A stretch of 64,000 nucleotides of DNA from the NCBI RefSeq assembly GCF_029278565.1, contig NZ_CP119559.1:186001-250000 (forward strand). The letters run 5' to 3'. The first letter of the stretch is position 1, and each line of letters starts with the position of its first letter. Under the pieces are notes generated by a model. That model saw only the letters and a list, made by a program, of their open reading frames with translations, did not search any database and was not told the origin of the DNA. This document shows positions 34,477 through 42,546 of this stretch, one piece after another. Position numbers and translations under genes: made by a program. Source of the stretch: Haloarcula halophila. GTDB lineage: Archaea; Halobacteriota; Halobacteria; Halobacteriales; Haloarculaceae.

Positions 34477-35472
34477 ATGTCCTCGCTGCGAACGGCGCTG
34501 TGTGATCTGCTGGGCATCGAGTACCCAGTCGTCCAGGCACCGGTCGGGAGCGTCTCGACGCCGGAGCTGGCCGCCGCCGTCGCCGACGCCGGCGGGCTCG
34601 GGATGCTGGCGATGTCCTGGCGGGACACCGACGCTGTCAGGGAGACCTTCGAGCGAGCGACCGCGTCGACCGACGGCGTCGTCGGGGTCAACGTGGTGCT
34701 CGACGAAGCGACCGGCGTCGACTCACCGACGGCGTGTCTGGACGCTTGCCTCGACGCCGGCGCGACGGTCGTCTCGTTCTCCTTCGGCGACCCCTCCGGG
34801 TTCGTCGAGCGCGTCCACGACGCCGGTGGGCTGGCGATGGTGACCGTCGGCAGCGCCGCCGACGCACGCCGAGCGGCCGACCTCGGGGCCGATGTCGTCG
34901 TCGCACAGGGAAGCGAGGCCGGCGGACACGTCCAGAGCGACGTGACCACGATGGCGCTGGTTCCGCGTGTCGCCGACGCTGTGGACGTGCCTGTCGTCGC
35001 CGCCGGTGGGATCGGTGACGGCCGCGGTCTGGCCGCCGCGCTGGCACTCGGGGCCGACGGCGCGTGGCTAGGGACCCGCTTCGTCGCTACCCGGGAGTCC
35101 GGTGCCCACGAATCCTACCGGGGGGCGCTCCGCGACGCGACGGAGACGGACACGCGACGGACGACCGCGTTCGACCGTGGCTGGCCCGGGCAACCCCACC
35201 GCGCGCTCGCGACGGCCGAACTCCGGCGTGGGGAACGGGACGACCGGCCGGGCGACGGCGAGACTGTCGCTCACACCCCCGACGGCGACCCCGTCGAGCG
35301 GTACGCCGACCTCCCGCCGGTCGAAGGGACGAGCGGCGACGTCGACGCGCTCCCACACTACGCCGGACAGAGCGTCGGCCTGGCCGACGGGGTACCGTCT
35401 GCCGGTCGAGTCGTCGACGCGCTGGTTTCGGAGGCGACGGCGGCACTGCGCGACGTTCCACGAACCGGGTAG
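34477..35472 (+). CDS. Nitronate monooxygenase / 2-nitropropane dioxygenase family
   Basis: A 331-aa TIM-barrel flavoprotein. Signature segments are LLGIEYPVVQAPVGSVSTPEL at the start, VVVAQGSEAGGHVQSD (the FMN phosphate/active-site His region, about residue 143-157), and VPVVAAGGIGDGRGLAAALALGADGAWLGTRF. The family oxidises alkyl nitronates using FMN and oxygen, or has related reductase roles. The true substrate here is unknown. It is divergent from tmcA and precedes the ribosomal operon. Confidence 0.88.
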   Translation: MSSLRTALCDLLGIEYPVVQAPVGSVSTPELAAAVADAGGLGMLAMSWRDTDAVRETFERATASTDGVVGVNVVLDEATGVDSPTACLDACLDAGATVVSFSFGDPSGFVERVHDAGGLAMVTVGSAADARRAADLGADVVVAQGSEAGGHVQSDVTTMALVPRVADAVDVPVVAAGGIGDGRGLAAALALGADGAWLGTRFVATRESGAHESYRGALRDATETDTRRTTAFDRGWPGQPHRALATAELRRGERDDRPGDGETVAHTPDGDPVERYADLPPVEGTSGDVDALPHYAGQSVGLADGVPSAGRVVDALVSEATAALRDVPRTG

Positions 35473-35550
35473 GACCACCGGAGGGCAACCGTGTGGCGGC
35501 CTGGCACGTCGTTTCGGCTTCGAAAGCGCTTTTAGGGCCGGTAGCACAGA

Positions 35551-35682
35551 ATGGGATACAGCCTGTGCCGGGTTGATGATGCTCCCAGCCTTTTCAGGAC
35601 ACCGCGCACCGTCGGGGTGCGCCGCGGAACGCCCGCGAACGGCGGGGGAGCCTGAGCCCGCGCGCAGGAGGTGAACATACCA
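35551..35682 (+). ncRNA. Structured leader of the L7Ae operon with kink-turn-like element
   Basis: TATA-like CTTTTAG (35529-35535) implies transcription from about 35555-35562. An outer helix pairs 35562-35572 with 35657-35668 (one bulged C). An inner helix pairs GCTCCC (35581-35586) with GGGAGC (35646-35651). Between them the left strand has TGATGA (35574-35579) and the right strand CTGA (35652-35655), the box C/box D pair of a kink-turn bound by L7Ae. Two more hairpins (35604-35622 and about 35631-35645) fill the interior. A 34-codon ORF (35551-35655) also spans it and is an alternative reading. Confidence 0.6.
35667..35674 (+). promoter_or_regulatory. Perfect Shine-Dalgarno of rpl7ae, within the leader helix
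   Basis: GGAGGTGA is an exact match to the haloarchaeal anti-SD and lies 8 nt before the ATG at 35683, fixing the start. Its first two bases are paired in the outer leader helix, so folding or L7Ae binding could hide it. Confidence 0.75.
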
Positions 35683-36045
35683 ATGCCAGTATACGTAGAT
35701 TTCGACGTTCCGGCCGACCTCGAGGACGACGCCCTCGAAGCGCTGGAAGTCGCACGAGACACAGGGACAGTCAAGAAAGGAACCAACGAGACGACCAAGG
35801 CCGTCGAGCGCGGCTCCGCCGAACTCGTTTTGATCGCCGAGGACGTCCAGCCCGAGGAGATCGTCATGCACATCCCCGAACTCGCAGACGAGAAAGGGGT
35901 TCCGTTCATCTTCGTCGAACAGCAGGACGACCTCGGTCACGCTGCTGGCCTCGAAGTCGGTTCGGCTGCCGCCGCCATCGTCGACGCCGGCGAGGCCGAC
36001 GCCGACGTCGAGGACATCGCCGACAAGGTCGAGGAGCTTCGGTGA
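35683..36045 (+). CDS. rpl7ae: Large-subunit ribosomal protein L7Ae
   Basis: A 120-aa kink-turn-binding protein. The RNA-binding core [17 protein letters not shown] matches the conserved L7Ae motif, followed by [19 protein letters not shown] and the loop [14 protein letters not shown]7Ae is part of the 50S subunit and of box C/D and H/ACA RNPs and archaeal RNase P. The ATG at 35683 follows a perfect Shine-Dalgarno. It opens the operon with S28e, L24e and Ndk, a conserved archaeal order. The leader may be bound by L7Ae itself. Confidence 0.97.
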   Translation: MPVYVDFDVPADLEDDALEALEVARDTGTVKKGTNETTKAVERGSAELVLIAEDVQPEEIVMHIPELADEKGVPFIFVEQQDDLGHAAGLEVGSAAAAIVDAGEADADVEDIADKVEELR

Positions 36046-36056
36046 GGTGACGACGG

Positions 36057-36284
36057 ATGAGTGCTGAGGAATCCGAAGGCAGCGGTTCCACGCCCGCCGA
36101 GGTCATCGAGATCGTCGGCAAGACGGGGATGCACGGCGAGGCCATGCAGGTCAAGTGCCGCATCGGCGAGGGCGAGAACCAGGGGCGTATCATCACCCGA
36201 AACGTGCTCGGACCGGTCCGAGAGGGCGACGTGCTCCAGCTGCGTGAGACCGCCCGCGAGGCCGACTCGATCGGAGGGCAGTAA
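36057..36284 (+). CDS. rps28e: Small-subunit ribosomal protein S28e
   Basis: A 75-aa protein with an OB-like fold. Conserved segments are [42 protein letters not shown] and the C-terminal ETAREA. The first 12 residues are an acidic haloarchaeal extension. It is a 30S component near the mRNA exit side. The gap after rpl7ae is 11 nt, with GGTGA just before the ATG as a Shine-Dalgarno-like sequence. Confidence 0.97.
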   Translation: MSAEESEGSGSTPAEVIEIVGKTGMHGEAMQVKCRIGEGENQGRIITRNVLGPVREGDVLQLRETAREADSIGGQ

Positions 36285-36286
36285 CG

Positions 36287-36679
36287 ATGCCCCGAACACG
36301 CGAATGTGACTACTGCGGGGCCGACATCGAACCCGGGACGGGCACGATGTTCGTCCGCAACAACGGAGCGACGATCCACTTCTGTTCCTCGAAGTGTGAG
36401 AACAACGCCGACCTGGGCCGCGAGGCCCGCAACCTCGGCTGGACCGAGGCCGGCCGCGAGGCCGACGCCGCGGAGACCGCCGCAGCCGAGACGGAAGCAG
36501 AGCGAACCGCCGCGGCCGAACCCGACTCCACCGAGGACGACGAACCGGCCGAAGGCGAAGAGTCCGACGCCGCACCGGATCTGGAAGCCGCCGAGGAAGC
36601 GGCTGAGGGGTCCGAGGCGGGTGACGACGAGGACAGCGAGGAAGCCGAGGACGACGAGGCAGAGGAGGCCGAAGCCTGA
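36287..36679 (+). CDS. rpl24e: Large-subunit ribosomal protein L24e with long acidic tail
   Basis: Residues 1-58 are a complete L24e zinc ribbon: [13 protein letters not shown] and [16 protein letters not shown] give the four Cys zinc site. L24e proteins in archaea usually stop near 60-70 residues; here about 70 more residues follow, almost only Glu, Asp and Ala with a few Ser and Thr. The tail is likely disordered and strongly negative. The 2-nt gap after S28e and a 1-nt overlap with ndk keep it in the operon. The tail keeps one reading frame right up to the ndk start, so it is not an assembly error by appearance. Confidence 0.93.
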   Translation: MPRTRECDYCGADIEPGTGTMFVRNNGATIHFCSSKCENNADLGREARNLGWTEAGREADAAETAAAETEAERTAAAEPDSTEDDEPAEGEESDAAPDLEAAEEAAEGSEAGDDEDSEEAEDDEAEEAEA

Positions 36680-37143
36680 TGTCCGACAGCGAGCGCACCT
36701 TCGTGATGGTCAAACCCGACGGCGTCCAGCGCGGCCTCATCGGGGACATCGTCTCCCGGTTCGAGGACCGCGGTCTGAAGCTCGTCGCGGGCAAGTTCAT
36801 GCAGATCGACCAGGAACTCGCCGAAGAGCACTACGGCGAGCACGAGGACAAGCCGTTCTTCGACGGACTGGTCGAGTTCATCACCTCCGGTCCCGTCTTC
36901 GCGATGGTCTGGGAGGGTCAGGACGCGACCCGGCAGGTCCGTACCATGATGGGCGAGACCGACCCCGCCGAGTCCGCACCAGGGACCATCCGCGGTGACT
37001 ACGGGCTCGACCTCGGTCGGAACGTCATCCACGGCTCCGACCACGAGGAGGAAGGCGCGAACGAACGCGAGATCGCGCTGTTCTTCGACGAGGAGGAACT
37101 CGTCGACTGGGAGCGTGTCGACGAGACCTGGCTGTACGAATAA
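36679..37143 (+). CDS. ndk: Nucleoside diphosphate kinase
   Basis: A 154-aa enzyme. It begins [20 protein letters not shown], has [23 protein letters not shown], and the phospho-accepting His in [12 protein letters not shown] with the following acidic loop. It transfers the gamma phosphate from ATP to other NDPs. It is the last gene of the L7Ae operon, starting on the last base of the L24e stop codon (TGATG), an arrangement common in archaea. Confidence 0.97.
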   Translation: MSDSERTFVMVKPDGVQRGLIGDIVSRFEDRGLKLVAGKFMQIDQELAEEHYGEHEDKPFFDGLVEFITSGPVFAMVWEGQDATRQVRTMMGETDPAESAPGTIRGDYGLDLGRNVIHGSDHEEEGANEREIALFFDEEELVDWERVDETWLYE

Positions 37144-37219
37144 CCACCCACTGCGTTTCTGCGGTCTTCTCGCTGTGCCAGTCACAACGCCCATCAGCCG
37201 TCGGGTCCTACGGACGGAT

Positions 37220-37459
37220 ATGACGCGAACCCTCTACCAACTCGACGGCTGTCCGTACTGCGAGAAGGTCGCCGATCGGCTGGACGAACTCGGGATCGAC
37301 TACGAGAGTGTCTGGGTCGACGCGCTCCATTCGGACCGTGACGAGGTCAAACGAGTGTCGGGCCAGCGGGGCGTCCCGGTCCTGATCGACGACGACTACG
37401 GCGTGACGATGGCCGAGTCCGAGAGGATCTTGCAGTTCGTCGAGCGAAGCTACGCCTGA
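37220..37459 (+). CDS. Glutaredoxin-like protein
   Basis: A 79-aa thioredoxin-fold protein from the ATG at 37220. The redox motif is CPYC (residues 11-14) in LDGCPYCEKVADRL, and the cis-Pro is in GQRGVPVLIDDD. Haloarchaea use gamma-glutamylcysteine and thioredoxin-like systems rather than glutathione, so the reductant is unknown. It has its own start 76 nt after ndk and its last 10 nt overlap the opposing membrane gene. Confidence 0.88.
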   Translation: MTRTLYQLDGCPYCEKVADRLDELGIDYESVWVDALHSDRDEVKRVSGQRGVPVLIDDDYGVTMAESERILQFVERSYA

Positions 37460-38115
37460 TCGCGGTCGTACGCGAGCACGGCACCGAGCGTTGCAAACAG
37501 CATCGGGAACACCAGGAACATGATCGCCGTGAAGTACAGATCGGGTTGTTGGGTGAGGAACCCGTCCGAACCGTTGATCGGGACCCGCTGGACAAACGTG
37601 ACCGATCCCAGAATGCCGACGGCGAGGTAGCCGACGGTGAATCCGGCCCCGACGAGGCCGGCCTCGGTGAACCGACCGGTGGCCGGCGAGTCGCGATGAC
37701 GCTCGAAGACAGCGCCTGCGATGACGAGCGAGACGACCGGGAGCAGGAAATAGACGAGTGGGTGTGTCGCTGCGCCGCCGCTGACCAGCGCGAGCCAGAG
37801 ATCGTTCGAGAACGGCTCGGGGATCTGGACGTTCGGGACGGTCGCGGCCTGGACGATCCAGACGAAGTGGGCGTTAAACAGGATGTGTGCGTACTGGATG
37901 AGGACGGCCATCGTCGAGTCGATGATCGGTACCGAGCGATCGACCGACGACGGGCCGAGGACGAACAGCGCTGCGACGAGGAGATACTCGACCACGAAGG
38001 TCGCGACCGCTGCACCGGCAGCCCACGGCCACGGGAACTCCCGGAGGCTAGCCGCGAAGAAATGGTCGTCAGAACCTGACTCGGTAGCTCCGTCGTGTTC
38101 GGCTTGGGTCGTCAC
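37450..38115 (-). CDS. Multi-spanning membrane protein of unknown function
   Basis: A 221-aa protein with about five hydrophobic helices (near 31-52, 65-90, 105-135, 150-170 and 195-215) and a hydrophilic N-terminus of 25 residues with several acidic groups. It has no recognised motif. Haloarchaeal homologues with this layout are annotated as hypothetical. It converges with the glutaredoxin-like gene and lies 47 nt upstream-to-downstream from msrB in the same direction. Confidence 0.7.
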   Translation of the reverse strand: MTTQAEHDGATESGSDDHFFAASLREFPWPWAAGAAVATFVVEYLLVAALFVLGPSSVDRSVPIIDSTMAVLIQYAHILFNAHFVWIVQAATVPNVQIPEPFSNDLWLALVSGGAATHPLVYFLLPVVSLVIAGAVFERHRDSPATGRFTEAGLVGAGFTVGYLAVGILGSVTFVQRVPINGSDGFLTQQPDLYFTAIMFLVFPMLFATLGAVLAYDRDQA

Positions 38116-38162
38116 TGACTCAGCTACAGCATGGCGGAAAATGAGTCTGGTGGTGGTCGCGG

Positions 38163-38570
38163 TTATTCCTCGGACTCGAACTCCAGTGCCGCTCCGTTGA
38201 TGCAGTAGCGCTTGCCGGTCGGTTCCGGACCGTCGTCGAAGACGTGTCCGAGGTGGCCGTCACAGGTCGCACAGACGACCTCTGTCCGCCGCATCCCGTG
38301 GCTCTCGTCGAGCCGTGTCTCGACGTTGCCCTCCTCGTAGATGTCCCAGAAGCTCGGCCATCCCGTCTCGGAGTCGAACTTCTCGTCGCTGTCGAACAGT
38401 TCCGCCCCACAGCCGGCACACGTGAACACGCCTTCGCCTTTTACGTCCAGTAGCTCACTACTGAACCGGGGTTCGGTGCCTGCTTCTCTGAGGATGCGGT
38501 ACTCCTCGTCTGTGAGTATCTCGCGCCATTCCTCGTCGTTTTCCGGGATCTCACTCGCTTGTTCGCTCAT
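38163..38570 (-). CDS. msrB: Peptide-methionine (R)-S-oxide reductase MsrB
   Basis: A 135-aa enzyme from the ATG at 38570; the longer frame adds a short unrelated N-terminus. Structural zinc is held by CAGC and CATC. GWPSFWD and HLGHVFDDGPEPTGKRYCINGAAL contain the catalytic Cys (in RYC) and substrate-binding His. It repairs methionine-R-sulfoxide in proteins. A TATA-like TTTTTACC about 31-38 nt upstream supports the chosen start. Confidence 0.96.
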   Translation of the reverse strand: MSEQASEIPENDEEWREILTDEEYRILREAGTEPRFSSELLDVKGEGVFTCAGCGAELFDSDEKFDSETGWPSFWDIYEEGNVETRLDESHGMRRTEVVCATCDGHLGHVFDDGPEPTGKRYCINGAALEFESEE

Positions 38571-38768
38571 ACTCAGTATACGGTCCCGAGCGGTAAAAAC
38601 ATCCGGCGTGACCGACACTCGGTGTGAACCACTAGCAACTCGCTGGGCTACCGCTTGGAACCGTCCCGCGCCGCCGGGAAGGATCGAGACGAGGTCGACG
38701 ATTCTTACGGGGGACTACAAGCAGCAGTATTGTCACACAGACACCCGTACGTCCTCTTCGGACCGATA

Positions 38769-39452
38769 ATGGTATTCGAACCCGATCAGGTTTCGACAGT
38801 CTCCTTCGACTCGTACAGTACACTCGTCGACGTAGACGCCGCGGAAAACGCACTCGCTCGACGAGTCGACGATCCGGAGCTGGTCTCCAAACTCTGGCGT
38901 GCGCGCTCGCTCGAATACACGTTCGTAGCTACACAGATCGACGCGTACCAACCGTTCTACGAGATGAACCGGGACGCTCTCCAGTACGCACTCGACGCGT
39001 ACGGTGTCGAGATCAGCGATGAGGCCCGAGACGAGATTCTCGCGGTGTACCACGAACTGGACGTCTTCGACGACGTCCGTGACGGGATCGAGCGGCTCCG
39101 GGACGCGGGATACGATTGCTACGTCCTGTCTAACGGCAACCCCGAGATGCTCGACGCGATGGTCGACCACGCCGATATCGGCGACATCCTCGAAGACACG
39201 ATCAGTGCCGACGAAGTTCGGCTGTTCAAGCCTGCTCCCGGGCTCTATCGACACGCCGCTGGCCGGACCGGCACGCCGATCGACGAGATCGTCCACGTCA
39301 CCGCTGGCTGGTTCGACGTGATGGGTGCACACCACGCCGGAATGCAGGCCGCATGGGTGGATCGGCAGTCGTCGCCCTGGGAGCCGTTCGGTCCCGAGCC
39401 GGATCTCACGATCGAGACGATACACGAACTCGCAGAGACGTTAGGAGCCTAA
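38769..39452 (+). CDS. HAD-superfamily hydrolase, type II haloacid dehalogenase-like
   Basis: A 227-aa HAD protein. Motif I is SFDSYSTLVDV (nucleophile Asp14), motif II is YVLSNGNPEML (the Ser), and later FKPAPGLYRHA supplies the Lys and VTAGWFDVMGAHHAGM the acidic motif IV region. The cap inserted after motif I and the SNGNPEML sequence match 2-haloacid dehalogenases of type II. True dehalogenase versus phosphatase activity cannot be told; many haloarchaeal members lack tested activity. It is monocistronic by layout. Confidence 0.88.
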   Translation: MVFEPDQVSTVSFDSYSTLVDVDAAENALARRVDDPELVSKLWRARSLEYTFVATQIDAYQPFYEMNRDALQYALDAYGVEISDEARDEILAVYHELDVFDDVRDGIERLRDAGYDCYVLSNGNPEMLDAMVDHADIGDILEDTISADEVRLFKPAPGLYRHAAGRTGTPIDEIVHVTAGWFDVMGAHHAGMQAAWVDRQSSPWEPFGPEPDLTIETIHELAETLGA

Positions 39453-39535
39453 CCTGAACCGAGGCTCGTGAGTTCCGGGAGAGCGGACCGAGCAGTTCGA
39501 CCGCCCTCCTCGTCCGCTCGATCAGACCGTGTCGG

Positions 39536-39985
39536 TCAACAGCGGTGACGGCTGTGTCCTTCGTTCGCGAGTTCGTGGGCACGGACGTTCTCTCGCCGCG
39601 GAACGACCCGATAGGTGACGACTGGAATCGCAGCGAAACACGACCGGATCGTCCGGACACGGCGACGAGCCAGGCGCGTCGACGGCGTCGACGGGTGGTC
39701 CGGGTCTGCCGCGTGGACGGCGGCGTCGGCGTCGCCGTTGACGTGGACGGCACCGACCGCGGTTGCGATGGTCGACACCGTCCGCGCGGCTTCGACCAGT
39801 GCCCGGAGTTCGAGGGCCGAACTGGAGACGAACGCATCGATCGCTATCGACCGGGTCGCGACCGTCTCAGCGCCGTCGGTGACGACACAGCCCACTGCGG
39901 CGGAGGTCGGGGTCGTGTCGTCGTTCACGTATCGGAGACTCGCGTCGAACGACACCACAAGCGGACCGGTCGGTGGCCGAGCCAT
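39536..39985 (-). CDS. RNase HI-like protein
   Basis: A 149-aa RNase H-fold protein from the ATG at 39985. Catalytic carboxylates appear as Asp14 in VVSFDASLRY, Glu in ALELRALVEA and Asp in VNGDADAAVHAA, with a C-terminal VVPRRENVRAHELANEG helix where a late Asp/His region is expected. Archaeal RNase HI enzymes cut RNA in RNA:DNA hybrids. It is shorter and more divergent than the standard enzyme; activity is probable, not certain. Confidence 0.75.
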   Translation of the reverse strand: MARPPTGPLVVSFDASLRYVNDDTTPTSAAVGCVVTDGAETVATRSIAIDAFVSSSALELRALVEAARTVSTIATAVGAVHVNGDADAAVHAADPDHPSTPSTRLARRRVRTIRSCFAAIPVVTYRVVPRRENVRAHELANEGHSRHRC

Positions 39986-40098
39986 ACGTCTCACTCTCCG
40001 CCCTCGGAAAAAACGCTCTCGGTGGCGCGGTAGCGCAGGCACTCCTGTAGGCTGTCAGTTTCACAAAGTATTCACCGACCGTTCCGGTAGGCTGGCAC

Positions 40099-41046
40099 GT
40101 GACTCACCGATTGGTCCTCGCGTTCGGGTCACTCCTCGTACTCGCCGCCCTCGGCGGCTGCTCTGCGGCCGGTAACATCTCGATGACGCCGGTCGAAGAC
40201 AGCGAGTCGCTGGCGGCCGAGGCGAGCCGTGACATCCCTGACGATCCGAACACGTACGACCGCCACCAGTACCGCGACATCGAACGAGCGATCCGGGCCG
40301 GTTCGGCGACGGTCAACGCGACACACTCGACAGTCGATCCGGGGCTGCCCTTCGAGTACGACGGTCGGTACTACAACGTCTCGACGGCCGTCGTCGGCCA
40401 GCAGTCGGGCTACGGGGGCGAGATCGGCATCGACTACAACACCAGTTCGGTCGACGGCCGGGTCGTCGCCTACGATCAGCTACCCGACTCCGACCGGCGT
40501 GCCCTCGAACCGCTGTTGGCGCCCCCTCGCGAGGGCGACGAGCCGGGGACCGACATCGACATCCCGGTCGCCTACACCGACCCGGAGGCAAACGCCTCGG
40601 TACTGGTCCCGAACCAGACCTACGACGGCGTTCGGTACCAGGGCGAGACGTACGCGATCACCGTCGACGTCGAACGGGCGACACTGGACACCTATCGGTA
40701 CGACGCAACGCTGGTCGCGACAGGCAGCCAGGCGTATGCCCGGCAGTTGGACCGTCAGTACGCGTTCACGCTGTCGAACCTCTCGGAGAACGAGTCGGCG
40801 ATCGTCGATCAGGCAGTTGGCGGGACACATTACGTCGAAGACGCCGGTGATCCCGGCTTCGAGTCGCTCGTCGACCGGTTCCGTCACCGACGCCCGGTGA
40901 CAGTCTCCGAGTACGAAGGGTCCTGGCTCGTCCGCTACGACGGCCGTCGCTACTGGACGGAGCTTCGGTTCGGCCAGTACGTCCCGGAAGACGAACCGAT
41001 CGTCGTGGCCACCGCGGACGATACAACCGGCTATCGTACCGATTGA
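40099..41046 (+). CDS. Hypothetical secreted lipoprotein (315 aa)
   Basis: It begins at a GTG, with signal peptide HRLVLAFGSLLVLAALGGC and a lipobox Cys at residue 21. The mature part is acidic with many N-x-S/T sites (NATHST, NTSS, NQTYDG) that could be glycosylated. Repeated YDG(R)YYxV-like strands (YDGRYYNVS, YDGVRYQGETYAI, YDGRRYWTEL) suggest a repeated beta module. No known family. Likely anchored outside the cell membrane. Confidence 0.75.
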   Translation: MTHRLVLAFGSLLVLAALGGCSAAGNISMTPVEDSESLAAEASRDIPDDPNTYDRHQYRDIERAIRAGSATVNATHSTVDPGLPFEYDGRYYNVSTAVVGQQSGYGGEIGIDYNTSSVDGRVVAYDQLPDSDRRALEPLLAPPREGDEPGTDIDIPVAYTDPEANASVLVPNQTYDGVRYQGETYAITVDVERATLDTYRYDATLVATGSQAYARQLDRQYAFTLSNLSENESAIVDQAVGGTHYVEDAGDPGFESLVDRFRHRRPVTVSEYEGSWLVRYDGRRYWTELRFGQYVPEDEPIVVATADDTTGYRTD

Positions 41047-41225
41047 GCCGGTCAGTAGTACCGGTTCCCCGACTTTCGAGAAATTTGAGACGTAGCAGCG
41101 TTCGTCAAATCATTCACGAATTGTCTCCTCGGAATTTCGACGTTGTGCTCGGATCTATGTGTAATTTACTACAAACGAGGATTAAATAGCCAGAATGAAG
41201 TATGATACAGCGACAATACCGGTGT

Positions 41226-41366
41226 ATGGAACCGACGGCATCAGCTCCCGAGTCGACGCCCCTCGAAAAACATCTCGAGGCGGCACTTGAGAACGCCGAG
41301 AGCGACACGGTACGGTACCACCTGAGAGAGTCGCTCCAGATGGTGTACGGCCAAGCCGACGAGTAA
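41226..41366 (+). CDS. Small helical protein (46 aa)
   Basis: The frame starts at the ATG at 41226 and reads an acidic amphipathic helix (LEKHLEAALENAESDTVRYH, LRESLQMVYGQADE). An AT-rich promoter-like region with GATTAAATAG lies about 35-45 nt upstream. Comparable short proteins with an H-L-x-x-A-L-E-x-A pattern occur in haloarchaea, though I cannot name the family. From here to 41530 nothing else is recognised. Confidence 0.5.
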   Translation: MEPTASAPESTPLEKHLEAALENAESDTVRYHLRESLQMVYGQADE

Positions 41367-41530
41367 CCGACTCACACACCGTTGCTGGGGTACTCTCGGC
41401 ACGAGTCGCGCTCTCGATCGTCGTCGATGCCACCCGTTCGATCGCTGCCAGGGCATCGCCACCGATCGCATCTCTCGGCGGCGTTCGACTCGGCACTCGC
41501 AATCCTCTTGGTTGTGAGTGCGGCCTTCGA

Positions 41531-41779
41531 TCACTCCGGCTGAGCAGTCGGCGGTGGCGTGATGATCACGTGGTCGCGGACCGCTTCCAAGACGGTCGCA
41601 GGTAACTCGATGTGGCCCTCCGAGTCCTGCTCGGTCCCGAAGATCTCAGTTCGTTCGGTTTCGACGATCACCGACTCCAGCGAGCCGGTGGCGGGGTCGA
41701 TCGTGATATTGTGCAGTCGGCCAACCTGTTGGCCGTCGGTACTCATCACCTGTTTTCCGGAGAGGGTACTCGCAAGCAT
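41531..41779 (-). CDS. PRC-barrel domain protein
   Basis: The ATG at 41779 gives an 82-aa protein covering one PRC-barrel (LSGKQVMSTDGQQVGRLHNI, GSLESVIVETE, HIELPATVLEAVRDHVII). A TATA-like CTTTTATTT 30-38 nt upstream confirms this start over the longer frame. PRC-barrels occur in photosynthetic reaction centre H subunits and RimM; stand-alone archaeal forms have no settled role. It lies just downstream (in its own direction) of tRNA-Thr. Confidence 0.85.
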   Translation of the reverse strand: MLASTLSGKQVMSTDGQQVGRLHNITIDPATGSLESVIVETERTEIFGTEQDSEGHIELPATVLEAVRDHVIITPPPTAQPE

Positions 41780-41935
41780 CGGGGACACAGTCGCCACTGT
41801 GTTCGAGAGCCAAATAAAAGTATCCGGCCGTTTCAGGGTCCGGTAGTGATGCGGACCGGGGTGTCGGTTCACGGTACCGGCACACAGATCGGGACGCGAT
41901 CGCGAAACCCGGCGTCCGCACGACAACTCACCCAA

Positions 41936-42008
41936 GCCAGGGGTGGGATTTGAACCCACGAACTCTCGATTACAAGTCGAGTGCTTGGACCACCCAAGCT
42001 CCCCTGGC
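41936..42008 (-). tRNA. tRNA-Thr (anticodon TGT)
   Basis: A 73-nt minus-strand cloverleaf: acceptor GCCAGGG/CCCTGGC, D arm GCTT/AAGC, anticodon stem CTCGA/TCGAG enclosing CTTGTAA, and T arm GTGGG-TTCAAAT-CCCAC. The anticodon TGT reads ACA. No intron is seen. Confidence 0.96.
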
Positions 42009-42039
42009 ACGTCGCACCCGGTAGTTTTGCGGGGACCAT

Positions 42040-42507
42040 TTAGAGAGTATCGCTTTCGGTCGACTTCTCGAACGTGATCCGGTGTGGGGTGTACCCATGA
42101 GTCCGATAGAACCGGCGTGCCCGTTCGTTGTCCGCCATCGCCTCAAGCGAGACGACATCGACGCCACGGTCAGTCAGTTCGTTCTCGGCCGCGGCAAGGA
42201 GTTCGCTTCCGATGCCGTCGTCTCGGGCGGAGGGAACGACATAGAGGTTCTCGACGACACCGCGGACCACGTCCTGGTCGTACCGACCGGTTTCGATCGA
42301 GAACATGACGAAGCCGACGATCTCTTCGCCGGCGAGTGCGACCCACAGTCGGTCGCTGACCGCTCGCCGGACGACCACCTCACGGATCGAAGAGCGGTTC
42401 GAGTCGGCGGACAGATGGGAGCCGTGGGCGCGTTGATCCGCTGCCAGAGCGATCCAGAGGTCGACGATCGCGTCGGTGTCACCGCGCCGTGCGGGCCGGA
42501 GTTCCAC
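42040..42507 (-). CDS. GNAT-family N-acetyltransferase
   Basis: A 155-aa single-domain GNAT. It begins ELRPARRGDTDAIVDLW, has VENLYVVPSARDDGIGSELL (the beta4 strand and acetyl-CoA loop) and ends with ADNERARRFYRTHGYTPHRITFEK. The acceptor may be a small molecule or a protein N-terminus; sequence alone does not decide. It is downstream of the CBS-domain gene with a 39-nt gap. Confidence 0.9.
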   Translation of the reverse strand: MELRPARRGDTDAIVDLWIALAADQRAHGSHLSADSNRSSIREVVVRRAVSDRLWVALAGEEIVGFVMFSIETGRYDQDVVRGVVENLYVVPSARDDGIGSELLAAAENELTDRGVDVVSLEAMADNERARRFYRTHGYTPHRITFEKSTESDTL

Positions 42508-42546
42508 ACCGGTGGTCGGGCTGGCACCGAGAAAACGTTTGGCCCG

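Noticed and set aside
34398-34949. Extending TmcA upstream to 34949
   Set aside because: The extension is antisense to the nitronate monooxygenase gene; the TmcA family start matches the ATG at 34397.
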